Source: Xanthobacter autotrophicus
Lineage (GTDB): Bacteria; Pseudomonadota; Alphaproteobacteria; Rhizobiales; Xanthobacteraceae
NCBI RefSeq assembly: GCF_029991245.1
Contig: NZ_JAIVFO010000020.1
Span: 1-41,713 of the forward strand
Direction: 5' to 3'
Length of the DNA: 41,713 nucleotides
Part shown: positions 6,960 to 15,889 of the stretch, piece by piece
Position numbering within the stretch: position 1 is the first letter of the stretch
How the letters are laid out: each line of letters opens with the position of its first letter
The notes under the pieces: generated by a model
What the model saw: the letters and a program-made list of their open reading frames with translations, nothing else
Databases searched by the model: none
Told to the model about the DNA's origin: nothing
Program-made: the position numbers and the translations under genes

Positions 6960-9630
6960 TCACGATCCTCTGCGGCACCACGATGATACGCTTTGGCGCG
7001 CGGCCGTCGAGTGCCCGCTGCACGCTTTCCAGCTTCAGCACCAGGGCTTCGACTTCCGCCGCCGTCGCATCGCGCGGCACGACGATATCATCGCGCTTCT
7101 TGCCATTGATCTGGATCGGAAGTGTGACCGTGTCCTGACGCAGCAGGTCGGCCTCCACCTTCGGCCACGGGGCCTGCGCCACCAGCGTCGAGCCACCAAG
7201 GGCGACCCAGCATTCCTCCGCCAGGTGCGGCACCATGGGCGCGACAACCGACGCCAGCATTTCCGCCGCCTCGCGCAGGGCGAAGGCGAGGTCCGGCGGA
7301 ACGTCCTTCTCCGCCCGGGCCGCGGCGATGGCGCTGCCGAAAGCGTTGGCGAATTCGTGCACGTGGGCCACCGCCACGTTGAAGCGCAGGCGCTCGATGT
7401 CCTCGGCCACCGTCGCCACAAGGCCGTGGGCGGCCCGGCGCAGGCCGGTGGCGGTGGGCGAGAAGGCATCCGGCTGCGGCGTGCCCGCGGGCGCGCCCAG
7501 CTCCACCGCCTCGTTCACCAGCCGCCAGACCCGCTGCACGAAGCGCCAGGCGCCCTCGATGCCGCCCTGCGTCCATTCGCTGTCGCGCTCGGGCGGGGTG
7601 TCGGAAAGCATGAACCAGCGGGCGCAATCCACGCCGTAGGTATCCGCCACCACCTCGGGGGCCACCACGTTGCGCTTGGACTTGGACATCTTCTCCGGCG
7701 GGGAGACGGTGACATCCGAGCCGTCGGCGATCTTGATGGCCTTGCCGTTGCCGAGGAGCTTCACCTCCTCCGGGAACAGCCACTTGCCGGCGGTATCCTT
7801 ATATGTCTCATGGACGATCATGCCCTGGGTGAACAGGCCGGCGAAGGGCTCGTCCAGGTCCACGCGGCCACATTTCTTCAGCGCGCGGGTGAAGAAGCGC
7901 GAATAGAGCAGGTGCAGAATGGCATGCTCGATGCCGCCGATATATTGGTCCACTGGCAACCAGTGGGCCACCGCATCCTTGTCCAGCGGCACCTGCGGGT
8001 TGTCCGAGGCGTAGCGCAGGAAATACCAGGACGAATCCACGAAGGTGTCCATGGTGTCGGTCTCGCGCCGGGCCGGCTTGCCGCACCTGGGGCACGGCAC
8101 GTCGCGCCACGCCTTGGCGCGGTCCAGCGGATTGCCGGGACGGTCGAAGGTGACATCGTCGGGCAGCGCCACCGGCAATTGCTCGCGCGGCACGCCCACG
8201 GGGCCGCAGGCATCGCAATGGATCACCGGGATGGGGCAGCCCCAATAGCGCTGGCGCGAGATGCCCCAGTCGCGCAGGCGGAAATTCACCCGCCGCGTGC
8301 CCTGCGGCTCGTCGCCGATGCGGTAGCGCTCCAGCCGGCGGGCCACCGCCTCCTTCGCGTCCGGCACGCTCATGCCGTCCAGGAAGCCGGAATTGAACAG
8401 GGTGCCGTCGCCGTCATAGGCCACGTCGTCCACCGCGAAGGCGCCGGGGTCGGTCTCCGCCGGCAGCACCACGGGGGTGACGGAAAGGCCATACTTGCGG
8501 GCGAAGTCGAGGTCGCGCTGGTCGTGGGCCGGGCAGCCGAAAATGGCGCCGGTGCCGTAGTCCATGAGCACGAAATTGGCCACATAGACCGGCACGGTGC
8601 GCTTGTCGTCCAGCGGGTGGACGACCTCGAGCCCGGTCGCGTAGCCCATCTTCTCCTGGGTCTCGATCTCCTCGGCCGAGGTGCCGCCGCGCTTGCATTC
8701 CGCGATGAAGGCAGCGAGGGCCGCATCCTTCTGCCCCAGATGCTGCGCCAGCGGATGGTCGGGAGACAGCGCGAGGAAGGAGGCGCCGAACAGGGTGTCC
8801 GGACGGGTGGTGTAGACCTTTACCGCCTTTGCCGCCGCCGGCAGGGCGCCCGCCGCAACCGAGGCCCTGGTGAACTCGAACAGCACCTCCATGCCTTCCG
8901 AGCGACCGATCCAGTTGCGCTGCATGAGGCGCACCTTCTCGGGCCAGCGGTCCAGCGTATCGAGGGCGTCCAGCAGTTCCTGGGCGAAATCGGTGATGCG
9001 CAGGAACCACTGCGACAGCTTGCGCCGCTCCACGATGGCCCCCGAGCGCCAGCCGCGCCCGTCGATGACCTGCTCGTTGGCGAGCACGGTGTTGTCCACC
9101 GGGTCCCAATTGACCTCGCTCTCCTTGCGATAGGCGAGGCCGTTGTCGAGGAAGTCGAGGAAGATGCGCTGCTGCTCCGCATAATAGGACGGGTCGCAGG
9201 TGGCGATCTCGCGGTTCCAGTCCAGCGAGAGGCCGAGCAGCTGGAGCTGCTCGCGCATGGAGGCGATGTTCTCGTAGGTCCAGCTCTTGGGGTGGATGCC
9301 GCGCTCGATGGCGGCATTCTCCGCCGGCAGGCCGAAGGCGTCCCAGCCCATGGGATGGAGCACGTTGAAGCCCTGCATGCGCTTGTAGCGCGCGAGCACG
9401 TCGCCCATCACATAGTTGCGGCCGTGGCCGATATGGATGCGCCCCGACGGATAGGGGAACATCTCCATGACGAAGAATTTCGGGCGCGGGTCGTCGTTGC
9501 GCGTGCGGAAGATGCCGCGCTCGGCCCAGGTCTTCTGCCACCGGGGTTCGGCTTCGCGGGCATTGTAGCGGTCAGGGCTACGGTCTTGCGCACGATCCTG
9601 GGCGCGCTCCGGCGTACGATCTTGGGTCAT
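6946..9630 (-). CDS. leuS: leucyl-tRNA synthetase
   Basis: An 894-residue class I aminoacyl-tRNA synthetase that charges tRNA-Leu. The HIGH motif is at residues 66-69 ([13 protein letters not shown]) and KMSKS in [10 protein letters not shown] in the last third. Between them lie the CP1 editing domain ([12 protein letters not shown], near [15 protein letters not shown]) and Cys pairs (HCDACG, CPRCG). The C-terminal anticodon-binding and final domains are complete. The ATG at 9630 ([13 protein letters not shown]) is preferred to an upstream in-frame TTG at 9687, though its ribosome binding site is weak. The N-terminus has a short charged repeat ([12 protein letters not shown]) before the catalytic core. 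First gene of the leuS-lptE-holA operon. Confidence 0.98.
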   Translation of the reverse strand: MTQDRTPERAQDRAQDRSPDRYNAREAEPRWQKTWAERGIFRTRNDDPRPKFFVMEMFPYPSGRIHIGHGRNYVMGDVLARYKRMQGFNVLHPMGWDAFGLPAENAAIERGIHPKSWTYENIASMREQLQLLGLSLDWNREIATCDPSYYAEQQRIFLDFLDNGLAYRKESEVNWDPVDNTVLANEQVIDGRGWRSGAIVERRKLSQWFLRITDFAQELLDALDTLDRWPEKVRLMQRNWIGRSEGMEVLFEFTRASVAAGALPAAAKAVKVYTTRPDTLFGASFLALSPDHPLAQHLGQKDAALAAFIAECKRGGTSAEEIETQEKMGYATGLEVVHPLDDKRTVPVYVANFVLMDYGTGAIFGCPAHDQRDLDFARKYGLSVTPVVLPAETDPGAFAVDDVAYDGDGTLFNSGFLDGMSVPDAKEAVARRLERYRIGDEPQGTRRVNFRLRDWGISRQRYWGCPIPVIHCDACGPVGVPREQLPVALPDDVTFDRPGNPLDRAKAWRDVPCPRCGKPARRETDTMDTFVDSSWYFLRYASDNPQVPLDKDAVAHWLPVDQYIGGIEHAILHLLYSRFFTRALKKCGRVDLDEPFAGLFTQGMIVHETYKDTAGKWLFPEEVKLLGNGKAIKIADGSDVTVSPPEKMSKSKRNVVAPEVVADTYGVDCARWFMLSDTPPERDSEWTQGGIEGAWRFVQRVWRLVNEAVELGAPAGTPQPDAFSPTATGLRRAAHGLVATVAEDIERLRFNVAVAHVHEFANAFGSAIAAARAEKDVPPDLAFALREAAEMLASVVAPMVPHLAEECWVALGGSTLVAQAPWPKVEADLLRQDTVTLPIQINGKKRDDIVVPRDATAAEVEALVLKLESVQRALDGRAPKRIIVVPQRIVNVVA

Positions 9631-9738
9631 GGATCCGTCAAGGGTAAAATCGGGCGGGACTAGGACAGAAACAGGCCGCCCGGTCAACCGTTCTCCCGGT
9701 CGTGGCAGGTGCCGGACGTGGCAGGGACCGTGGCCACG

Positions 9739-9778
9739 GCGCCCCGCCCCGAGGGCACCATGGTGGCCTGCGGGGCGC
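9739..9778. other. nested GC-rich inverted repeats in the leuS/antiporter gap
   Basis: GCGCCCCGC (9739-9747) pairs perfectly with GCGGGGCGC (9770-9778), and the loop contains the palindrome CACCATGGTG (9756-9765). It lies in the 237-bp divergent gap between leuS and the antiporter. No open frame in this gap looks real. It may be part of a 5' leader or a cruciform, with no assigned function. Confidence 0.35.
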
Positions 9779-9867
9779 GGGCCGAGGCACCACCTCGCCG
9801 AGCTTCACCTTGCCACCGGCGTCCGCTTCGTCCATCAAACCCTGATGGGTAATCCGAGGGGGTGGCG

Positions 9868-11346
9868 ATGGCAGCGCAGGGTCGCGGGATGAAGTTTGGT
9901 CTCAGGTCCGCGGCCGCTTTTGCCCTGCCCCCCTTCACGCTCATCCTGGCACTGCCGCTGATGGCCGCCTCGCCCGCCGACGCGGCGCAGGGCCTGCCGG
10001 TTCTCGACGGGGCGCGGCTCTCCCCGCTCTGGGCCATCCCGTTCGCCGGCATGCTGCTGTCCATCGCGCTGCTGCCGCTGCTGGCGAGCCACTTCTGGCA
10101 TCACCATTACGGCAAGGTGGCCCTGTTCTGGGGCCTCGCCTTCGTGGTGCCCTTCGCCGCCGTCTACGGCCCATCGGCCACGGGTCACGAGGTGGTGCAC
10201 ACCGCGCTCTTGGAATACATCCCCTTCATCATCCTGCTGTTCGCCCTGTTCACGGTCTCCGGCGGGGTGCTGGTGACCGGCAACATCAAGGGCACGCCGG
10301 CGGTGAACACCCTCATCCTCGCCATCGGCACCCTGATCGCGAGTCTCATCGGCACCACCGGCGCCTCCATGGTGCTCATCCGGCCGCTGCTGCGCGCCAA
10401 TGACGACCGGCGGCACAATGTGCACACCGTGGTCTTCTTCATCTTCCTGGTGTCCAACATCGGCGGCTCGCTGACGCCGCTGGGTGACCCGCCCCTGTTC
10501 CTCGGCTTCCTGAAGGGCGTGAACTTCTTCTGGACCACCACCCACCTGCTGCATGACACGGCGGTGATCGCGGCAATCCTGCTCGTCGCCTTCTACCTGC
10601 TCGACCGCTATTTCTACGCGAAGGAGGACGCCGCCGTGCGGCGGCCCGATCCGACCCCGCCGACCGAAGGAATCGGCCTGCGCGGCGTGCAGAACCTGCC
10701 GCTGCTGGTGGGCATCATCGGCGCCATCCTGCTCAGCGCCCTGTGGAAGCCCGGCGTCACCTTCAACATCTACGGCACCCATGTGGAATTGCAGTGGATC
10801 GTGCGCGACGTGCTGCTGGTGGTCCTCGCCCTCGTCTCCCTCGCCATCACCCCCGCCATCGTGCGCGAGCGCAACGGCTTCGACTGGGAGCCCATCCGGG
10901 AGGTGGCGAAGCTGTTTGCCGCCATCTTCCTCACCATAATACCGGTGATCGCCATTCTCAAGGCCGGCTCGCGCGGCGCCTTCTCCCCGCTGGTGGACCT
11001 CGTGACGGGAGCGGACGGGCAGCCGGTGAACGTGTGGTATTTCTGGCTGACGGGGGCGCTCTCGGCGTTCCTCGACAATGCGCCCACCTATCTCGTCTTC
11101 TTCAATCTCGCCGGCGGCGACCCGCACCAGCTCATGGGGCCGCTGGCGGTGACGCTGGAGGCGATCTCGGCCGGCGCGGTGTTCATGGGCGCCATGACCT
11201 ATATCGGCAACGCGCCGAACTTCATGGTGCTCTCCATCGCCCGCCACCGCGGCGTGAAGATGCCAAGCTTCTTCGGCTACATGGTCTGGTCGATCATCTT
11301 CCTGGTGCCGTGCTTCGCGCTCCTTACGGTGCTGTACTTCATCTGA
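9868..11346 (+). CDS. sodium:proton antiporter, ArsB/NhaD (ion transporter) superfamily
   Basis: A 492-residue polytopic membrane protein with about 12 hydrophobic helices. Segments such as LFALFTVSGGVLVTGNIKG, IGTTGASMVLIRPLLRAN, SNIGGSLTPLGDPPLFLGFLKG and FLDNAPTYLVFFNLA are typical of the NhaD/ArsB/citrate ion transporters annotated as sodium:proton antiporters. The repeated IGTTGAS and LTPLGDPP loops probably form the re-entrant ion site. A signal-like N-terminus (LPLMAASPADAAQ) precedes the core. The ATG at 9868 is chosen because GAGGGGG ends about six bases upstream; an in-frame GTG at 9862 and an ATG at 9889 are alternatives. The transported ion is not proven by sequence. The gene ends 22 bp from the convergent L,D-transpeptidase. 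Confidence 0.85.
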   Translation: MAAQGRGMKFGLRSAAAFALPPFTLILALPLMAASPADAAQGLPVLDGARLSPLWAIPFAGMLLSIALLPLLASHFWHHHYGKVALFWGLAFVVPFAAVYGPSATGHEVVHTALLEYIPFIILLFALFTVSGGVLVTGNIKGTPAVNTLILAIGTLIASLIGTTGASMVLIRPLLRANDDRRHNVHTVVFFIFLVSNIGGSLTPLGDPPLFLGFLKGVNFFWTTTHLLHDTAVIAAILLVAFYLLDRYFYAKEDAAVRRPDPTPPTEGIGLRGVQNLPLLVGIIGAILLSALWKPGVTFNIYGTHVELQWIVRDVLLVVLALVSLAITPAIVRERNGFDWEPIREVAKLFAAIFLTIIPVIAILKAGSRGAFSPLVDLVTGADGQPVNVWYFWLTGALSAFLDNAPTYLVFFNLAGGDPHQLMGPLAVTLEAISAGAVFMGAMTYIGNAPNFMVLSIARHRGVKMPSFFGYMVWSIIFLVPCFALLTVLYFI

Positions 11347-11368
11347 GGCGCAGCGAGCTGCCGGCGCC

Positions 11369-11923
11369 TCAGCGGGTAATCACGATCGCCGTATTGCCGG
11401 GGCCATAGGTCCGGACCAGCCCATAGAGCGTGGCCGCATTGCCGGGATGCAGGCGGATGCAGCCATGGGAGGCCGGCCCCCCCAGCTGGCTCACCGCATA
11501 GCTGCCGTGGATGGCGAAGCCGCCGCTGTAGAAGATCGAATAGGGCATGGGCGAGTTGTAGTACTTGCGCGAATAATACTCGCGGTAGAGCCGCTGCGGC
11601 CGGTAGACACCGGTGGGCGTCACGTAGCCCCGCCGCGCGGTGGAGACGAGCCAGGAATAGCGCGGCACCCCGTTCACCGAGACCGTCATGCGCTGGGACG
11701 ACAGGTCCACCCGCGCCACCACCACCGCCGCCTCGGCCCGGAACAGGGCCCCCGACAGGAGGAGCAGGGCCACGGCCGCCGGCACGGCCCGCCATCCTGC
11801 CCCCGTCCAGCGCTTCACGACCTGACGCTTCAAGACCTCACGCTTCACCGTGGCAAGCGTCAGGGCGGCAAGCGTCATGACTGATCGTCCCGCAGCATGG
11901 AAACCGGCGCTTACCTTTGCCAT
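11369..11923 (-). CDS. L,D-transpeptidase (YkuD domain)
   Basis: A 184-residue exported protein with a YkuD catalytic domain. The motif HGSYAVSQLGGPASHGC ends in catalytic Cys155, with its His and Arg neighbours (SHGCIRL) intact. Family members make 3-3 peptidoglycan cross-links or attach proteins to the wall. The hydrophobic signal core (VPAAVALLLLSGAL, ending AEAA) begins only at about residue 47. It is preceded by a long basic n-region built of five-residue repeats (TLAAL-TLATV-KREVL-KRQVV). The start at 11923 is fixed by an excellent GGGGAGGAGG ribosome binding site; a longer frame to 12115 reads through non-coding DNA. Genomes of this group carry many small paralogues, so a specific symbol is not justified. 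Confidence 0.9.
   Translation of the reverse strand: MAKVSAGFHAAGRSVMTLAALTLATVKREVLKRQVVKRWTGAGWRAVPAAVALLLLSGALFRAEAAVVVARVDLSSQRMTVSVNGVPRYSWLVSTARRGYVTPTGVYRPQRLYREYYSRKYYNSPMPYSIFYSGGFAIHGSYAVSQLGGPASHGCIRLHPGNAATLYGLVRTYGPGNTAIVITR
11811..11877. repeat. degenerate 15-bp repeats in the L,D-transpeptidase leader
   Basis: Plus-strand units CGCTTCACGACCTGA (11811), CGCTTCAAGACCTCA (11826), CGCTTCACCGTGGCA (11841), AGCGTCAGGGCGGCA (11856) and the partial AGCGTCA (11871) follow a 15-bp period. On the coding strand they give five-residue repeats in the long n-region of the signal peptide. Confidence 0.75.
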
Positions 11924-12225
11924 GGCTGCACCTCCTCCCCTTGGGGAAATCATACTGCCACGCCAAGGCTGCAACGCAAGGCTGCACGGCCGGCATGGCC
12001 CCGCCCGGTCGGGGGTAACCCTTTCCGCTGCCGCGCCCGTTGCACGGTCTGGCCGCCCCCACTTCACGCCTGCGCGAAGACGCCCTAGTTGCTTGTTCTG
12101 TCGCATTTTCTTCACGCAGAGCGCCGCCCACTTTCCTTCGAAATGGTCTATTGTCCGCGCGTCGGCCCCGTGACCGGCCGGCCCTTCAGGGCTGCCAGCC
12201 GTGCGCCGGCGTAGGAGATCAATCC
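11924..12225. promoter_or_regulatory. divergent promoter region between L,D-transpeptidase and nnrU-like gene
   Basis: This 302-bp gap has no credible open frame. For the leftward gene, TATGAT (minus strand, 11954-11949) is a good -10 element 26 bases before the ATG; the best -35 (TTGCGT, 11979-11974) is spaced 19, longer than ideal. A 10-base direct repeat, CAAGGCTGCA, occurs at 11964-11973 and 11977-11986, next to that element. For the rightward gene I see only TAGGAGA as ribosome binding site (about 12212) and no convincing promoter. Confidence 0.35.
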
Positions 12226-12792
12226 ATGGTGATGATGCTGTTCGGCCTCTTCGTTTTCCTCGGCATCCATGTGGTGGGTAGCCTTCGGGGGCTTCGGGCC
12301 AAGCTCATCGCCCAGGTCGGGGAAGCTGCCTACAAGGGCTTCTTCTCCCTCCTCGCCATCAGCGGCCTGCTGCTCACCGCCTATGGCTTCGCCCTGTGGC
12401 GGGCCTCCGGCGCACCGGACCTATGGAACCCGCCGCGGGGCCTGCGCCACCTCACCGTGCTGCTGATGCTGTTCTCCTCCATCGCGCTGGTGGCGGCCTA
12501 TGTGCCGAGCCACATCAAGGCCTGGCTCAAGCATCCCATGCTGGTGGGCGTGAAGATCTGGGCCCTCGCCCACCTCCTCGCCAATGGCGACGTGGCCTCC
12601 GTCGTGCTGTTCGGCGCGGTGCTGGTCTGGGCGGTCTACGACCGCATCGCGGTGAAGCGGCGCGGCGATCCGCTGCCGGTGGCGCCCAACAATTATGCCG
12701 GCGACGCGCTCGTCGTGGGCGGGGGGCTGGTGCTCTATGCCGCGCTCGCCTACCTATTTCATCCCTATGTGATCGGCGTGCCCGTCATGTGA
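12226..12792 (+). CDS. NnrU family integral membrane protein
   Basis: A 188-residue inner-membrane protein with about five hydrophobic segments and the NnrU layout: an N-terminal FLGIHVVGSLRGLRAKL, the middle RHLTVLLMLFSSIALVAAYVPSHIKAWLKHPMLVGVKIWALAHLLANGD, and a C-terminal helix pair. NnrU was first noted beside denitrification genes and resembles a heme or isoprenoid membrane enzyme family, but its biochemical role is unknown. No denitrification genes are present here. The start at 12226 follows TAGGAGA. panB starts 33 bp downstream on the same strand, so the two may be co-transcribed. Confidence 0.88.
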   Translation: MVMMLFGLFVFLGIHVVGSLRGLRAKLIAQVGEAAYKGFFSLLAISGLLLTAYGFALWRASGAPDLWNPPRGLRHLTVLLMLFSSIALVAAYVPSHIKAWLKHPMLVGVKIWALAHLLANGDVASVVLFGAVLVWAVYDRIAVKRRGDPLPVAPNNYAGDALVVGGGLVLYAALAYLFHPYVIGVPVM

Positions 12793-12825
12793 GGCCGCCT
12801 GCGTCAGAAAAGTAAGAGGAACGCC

Positions 12826-13668
12826 ATGTCCAGTCAGGCCGATGCCCGCCGCATCACGGCGCCGCAGATCCAGGCGCGCAAGGGAGGCGAGCCCATCGTC
12901 TCCCTCACCTCCTACCATGCCCATACGGCGCGCCTGCTCGACCGCCATGTGGACGTGATCCTGGTGGGCGACAGCCTCGGCATGGTGATGCACGGCATGG
13001 AGACCACCGTGCCGGTCACCGTGGAGATGATGATCGTCCACGGCCGCGCCGTGGTGCGCGGCACCAAGCGCGCCCTCATCGTGGTGGACCTGCCCTTCGG
13101 CAGCTACGAGGCGAGCCATACGGAAGCCTTCCACACCGCCGCCCGCGTGCTGAAGGAAACCGGCGCCGGAGCGGTGAAGCTGGAAGGCGGGCGCCGCATG
13201 GCCGAGACCGTGCGCTTCCTGGTGGATCGCGGCGTGCCGGTGATGGGCCATGTGGGCCTCACCCCCCAGGCCATCAACACCCTCGGCTCGTTCAAGGCCC
13301 GCGGCCGGGACGACGCGGAAGCCTCCATCATCCTCGACGACGCCCGCGCCATCGCGGAGGCCGGCGCCTTCGCCATCGTGCTCGAGGCCATCGCCGAGCC
13401 GCTGGCCCGCCGCATCACCCAGGAGGTGGCGCCCCCCACCATCGGCATCGGCGGCTCGCCCGCCTGCGACGGCCAGATCCTGGTGCTGGAGGACATGCTG
13501 GGCCTCGGCGACCGGGTGCCGAAGTTCGTGAAGAAGTACGCCAATCTCGGCCCGGACATCGAGAAGGCGGTGGCAAGCTATGCGGACGAGGTGCGCGCCC
13601 GCACCTTCCCCGCCGCCGAGCACACCTACGCCCCGCGCCTCGTCGAGAAGCCGGCGAAAGCCTCCTGA
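12826..13668 (+). CDS. panB: 3-methyl-2-oxobutanoate hydroxymethyltransferase
   Basis: A 280-residue ketopantoate hydroxymethyltransferase, the first committed step towards pantothenate and coenzyme A: it moves a one-carbon unit from methylene-tetrahydrofolate to 2-oxoisovalerate. Conserved blocks are [61 protein letters not shown] and [20 protein letters not shown], with metal ligands among the Asp and Glu residues. Length is normal. The usual partner panC is not adjacent. Instead the stop codon overlaps the start of a class D beta-lactamase gene (TGATG). Confidence 0.98.
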   Translation: MSSQADARRITAPQIQARKGGEPIVSLTSYHAHTARLLDRHVDVILVGDSLGMVMHGMETTVPVTVEMMIVHGRAVVRGTKRALIVVDLPFGSYEASHTEAFHTAARVLKETGAGAVKLEGGRRMAETVRFLVDRGVPVMGHVGLTPQAINTLGSFKARGRDDAEASIILDDARAIAEAGAFAIVLEAIAEPLARRITQEVAPPTIGIGGSPACDGQILVLEDMLGLGDRVPKFVKKYANLGPDIEKAVASYADEVRARTFPAAEHTYAPRLVEKPAKAS

Positions 13669-14510
13669 TGGGTGCGCGCCGGACCGGGGGCGCCTCCCTC
13701 AATCGCGCTCTTTTTGGCCTCCTCCTCGCCCTCGCCGCCGCGGTGCCCACTGCGCCGGCGCAGGCCGCGGAAGACTGCTTCATCGCCACCGATCTCGACA
13801 CCGGGCGGGTGCTGGCGAAGCAGGGCCTGTGCGCCACCCGCCATCCGCCCAATTCCACCTTCAAGATCGCCCTCGCCCTCATGGGCTATGATGCCGGCCT
13901 GCTGAAAAGCGAGACCCAGCCGGTCTTCTCCCCGCCGCCGGGAGAAAACCCCGACCGTGAAGCCGCGCGCGGCCCGCAGACGCCGGGCTCCTGGATGCGC
14001 AATTCCGTGGTCTGGTATTCCCAGATCCTCGCCCGTGACCTGGGGCGGGAGCGCATTGCCGGATACCTGAAGGGCTTCGCCTACGGCAACGAGAACATGG
14101 GCGGGCTGCAGGGCGAGGACGAACCGCTGGTCCGTTTCTGGCTCTCCTCGTCGCTGCGCATCTCCCCGCGCGAGCAGATCGATTTCCTGCGCCGCATGCT
14201 GAAGGGCGCCCTGCCCGTCTCTGCCGATGCGGTCAGCGCCACCGAGCGCCTCATGGCCATCGAGGAGCAGCCCGCCGGCTGGCCGGTGTTCGGCAAGACC
14301 GGCACCGGCCATGGCCGGCTCGCCGACGGCGGCCTGGACCGCGGGCGGCCGTTCGGCTGGTTCGTGGGCTTTGCCCGCAAGGCGGCGCACACCGTGGTGT
14401 TCGTACGCTTCACCGCCCTCGACATCGCCGCCCCCGAGCCCCTCGGCCCACTGGCGCGGCGGCAGGCCATCGCCATCCTCGCCCCGGTGCTGGCGGCGCA
14501 GGCGCCCTGA
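13668..14510 (+). CDS. class D (OXA-type) beta-lactamase
   Basis: A 280-residue periplasmic serine beta-lactamase. The signal peptide (LFGLLLALAAAVPTAPAQAA) ends near residue 33. Active-site motifs are in the right order and spacing: STFK with nucleophile Ser63 and carbamylation-candidate Lys66, SVV at 113-115, YGN at 139-141, Trp158, and KTG at 210-212. This full set separates class D enzymes from BlaR/MecR sensor domains, which also need a membrane part absent here. Substrate range cannot be read from sequence. Its ATG overlaps the panB stop by one base (TGATG), implying translational coupling to a housekeeping gene and hence constitutive expression. Base composition resembles its neighbours, so it looks like a resident chromosomal gene rather than a recent acquisition. 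Confidence 0.92.
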   Translation: MGARRTGGASLNRALFGLLLALAAAVPTAPAQAAEDCFIATDLDTGRVLAKQGLCATRHPPNSTFKIALALMGYDAGLLKSETQPVFSPPPGENPDREAARGPQTPGSWMRNSVVWYSQILARDLGRERIAGYLKGFAYGNENMGGLQGEDEPLVRFWLSSSLRISPREQIDFLRRMLKGALPVSADAVSATERLMAIEEQPAGWPVFGKTGTGHGRLADGGLDRGRPFGWFVGFARKAAHTVVFVRFTALDIAAPEPLGPLARRQAIAILAPVLAAQAP

Positions 14511-14580
14511 TCCGGACCGCGGCTTCCCTTCCTTTCCTTTGCCGCTCCCGCCCACACGCCATTCAGCCAAGGACAGGCCC

Positions 14581-15726
14581 GTGCGCGTCTCCGTCATCGT
14601 CTCCGCCTTCGTTGCGGCGCTCGTGGGATTCGGCGGAACCCTCGCCCTGATCCTCGCCGCCGCCGCCGAGGTGGGGGCGAGCCCCGCCGAGGCCTCCTCC
14701 TGGGTCGCCGCCATCTGCCTTGCCATCGCGGCAAGCTCCGCCCTGCTCTCCATGCGCTACCGCATGCCCATCATCGCCGCATGGTCCACGCCGGGGGCAG
14801 CGCTCATCGCCGGTTTCGGATCGGGGATCGGCATGGCCTCGGCCACCGGCGCCTTTCTGGTCGCCGGCCTGCTGGTGGTGCTGTGCGCGGCGGTGAAGCC
14901 CCTGGGCACGCTGGTGGCGCGCATTCCGGTGGCGGTGGCCGCCGCCATGCTGGCCGGCGTGCTTGCCCGGTTCGTCATGGCTCTGGCCGAGCATGCGGCG
15001 GCATCGCCGGCCCTGGTGCTGCCGGTGATCGCGGTGTTCTTCCTCGTGCGGCTTCTGTCGCCCAACTGGGCGGTGCCCGCCGCGCTGGTGGCGGGCGGCG
15101 CCGGAGCCGTCCTGCTCGGCCGGGTCGGCCCCATGCCGGCACCCGAACTCTCCGCCCTGGTGTGGACCACGCCGCGGTTCGAGCCCTCGGTGCTGGTGGG
15201 GCTCGGCGTGCCCCTGTTCCTCGTCACGATGGCCTCGCAGAACCTGCCCGGCTTCGCAGTGCTGCGCGCGAGCGGCTACATGCCGCCGGTGCGGCCCATC
15301 CTCGCCGTCACCGGCCTCGCCTCCATGGCCAGCGCGCCGTTCGGCGCCCATGCCACCAACCTGGCCGCCATCACCGCTGCCTTGTGCACGGGGCCGGAGA
15401 CCCATCCCGATTCGAAGCGACGCTGGCTGGCGGGACCGGTCTATGCCGGCTTCTACCTGCTGCTGGCGGCGGCCGGCGCCTCGCTGGTGGGGGTGTTCGC
15501 CGCCCTGCCGCCCGCCCTCATCGCCACCATCGCCGGCCTCGCCCTGCTGACCCCGCTGACCGGCGCGCTGACGGCGGCGCTGAATGAAGAGAAGCACCGG
15601 GTGGCGGCGGTCGCCACCTTCGCCACCACCGCCTCGGGGGTCACCGCCCTGGGCCTCGGCGCACCGGTGTGGGGGCTGGCGGCGGGGCTTCTCATCGTCG
15701 GCCTCGACCGGCTGCGGCGGGTCTGA
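14581..15726 (+). CDS. BenE family benzoate/H+ symporter-like permease
   Basis: A 381-residue polytopic membrane protein. The BenE signature is clear: MPIIAAWSTPGAALI in an early helix, TMASQNLPGFAVLRASGY in the middle, and APFGAHATNLAAITAALCTG. Family members import benzoate with protons, but no benzoate catabolic gene is nearby, so the substrate is open. The start is GTG at 14581 with AAGGA about eight bases upstream; the open frame extends upstream to 14227 but that part lies inside the beta-lactamase gene in another frame. It follows the beta-lactamase by 70 bp and converges on the liv operon. Confidence 0.88.
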   Translation: MRVSVIVSAFVAALVGFGGTLALILAAAAEVGASPAEASSWVAAICLAIAASSALLSMRYRMPIIAAWSTPGAALIAGFGSGIGMASATGAFLVAGLLVVLCAAVKPLGTLVARIPVAVAAAMLAGVLARFVMALAEHAAASPALVLPVIAVFFLVRLLSPNWAVPAALVAGGAGAVLLGRVGPMPAPELSALVWTTPRFEPSVLVGLGVPLFLVTMASQNLPGFAVLRASGYMPPVRPILAVTGLASMASAPFGAHATNLAAITAALCTGPETHPDSKRRWLAGPVYAGFYLLLAAAGASLVGVFAALPPALIATIAGLALLTPLTGALTAALNEEKHRVAAVATFATTASGVTALGLGAPVWGLAAGLLIVGLDRLRRV

Positions 15727-15795
15727 GCGCGACCTTCACGGCCGGCCAGCGACCGGGACCTCAGATCTGAAGCGCGGAATGTGACGCGCAGGACT

Positions 15796-15840
15796 TGAAA
15801 CAAAAGATCCCGCGGGCGACGCCGGTCGCCCGCGGGATCT
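15796..15840 (-). terminator. intrinsic terminator of the liv operon
   Basis: A perfect 16-bp stem (15805-15820 with 15825-15840) around a GCCG loop. On the minus strand the stem is followed by TTTTGTTTC, so it terminates leftward transcription after livM. On the plus strand there is no T-run, so it would stop BenE transcripts less well. Confidence 0.8.
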
Positions 15841-15889
15841 GCATGTGCTCAGCCGGCGGTGTCCGCCGGCGCGCATCAGTCCGCCTGCA

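Noticed and set aside
5058-6986. A 642-codon plus-strand frame across the ampG end, holA and lptE
   Set aside because: Its translation is Gly/His/Arg-rich and antisense to two well-identified genes.
7225-9663. An 812-codon plus-strand frame opposite leuS
   Set aside because: Pure shadow of leuS with no domain and no ribosome binding site.
9638-9838. A 66-codon minus-strand frame in the leuS/antiporter gap
   Set aside because: It begins with TTG or a poorly supported ATG, overlaps the leuS start and contains the nested inverted repeats; Pro/Arg-rich composition.
13668-14510. Recently acquired mobile resistance gene
   Set aside because: No transposase, integron site or composition shift is visible, and the start codon overlap with panB argues for a long-settled gene.
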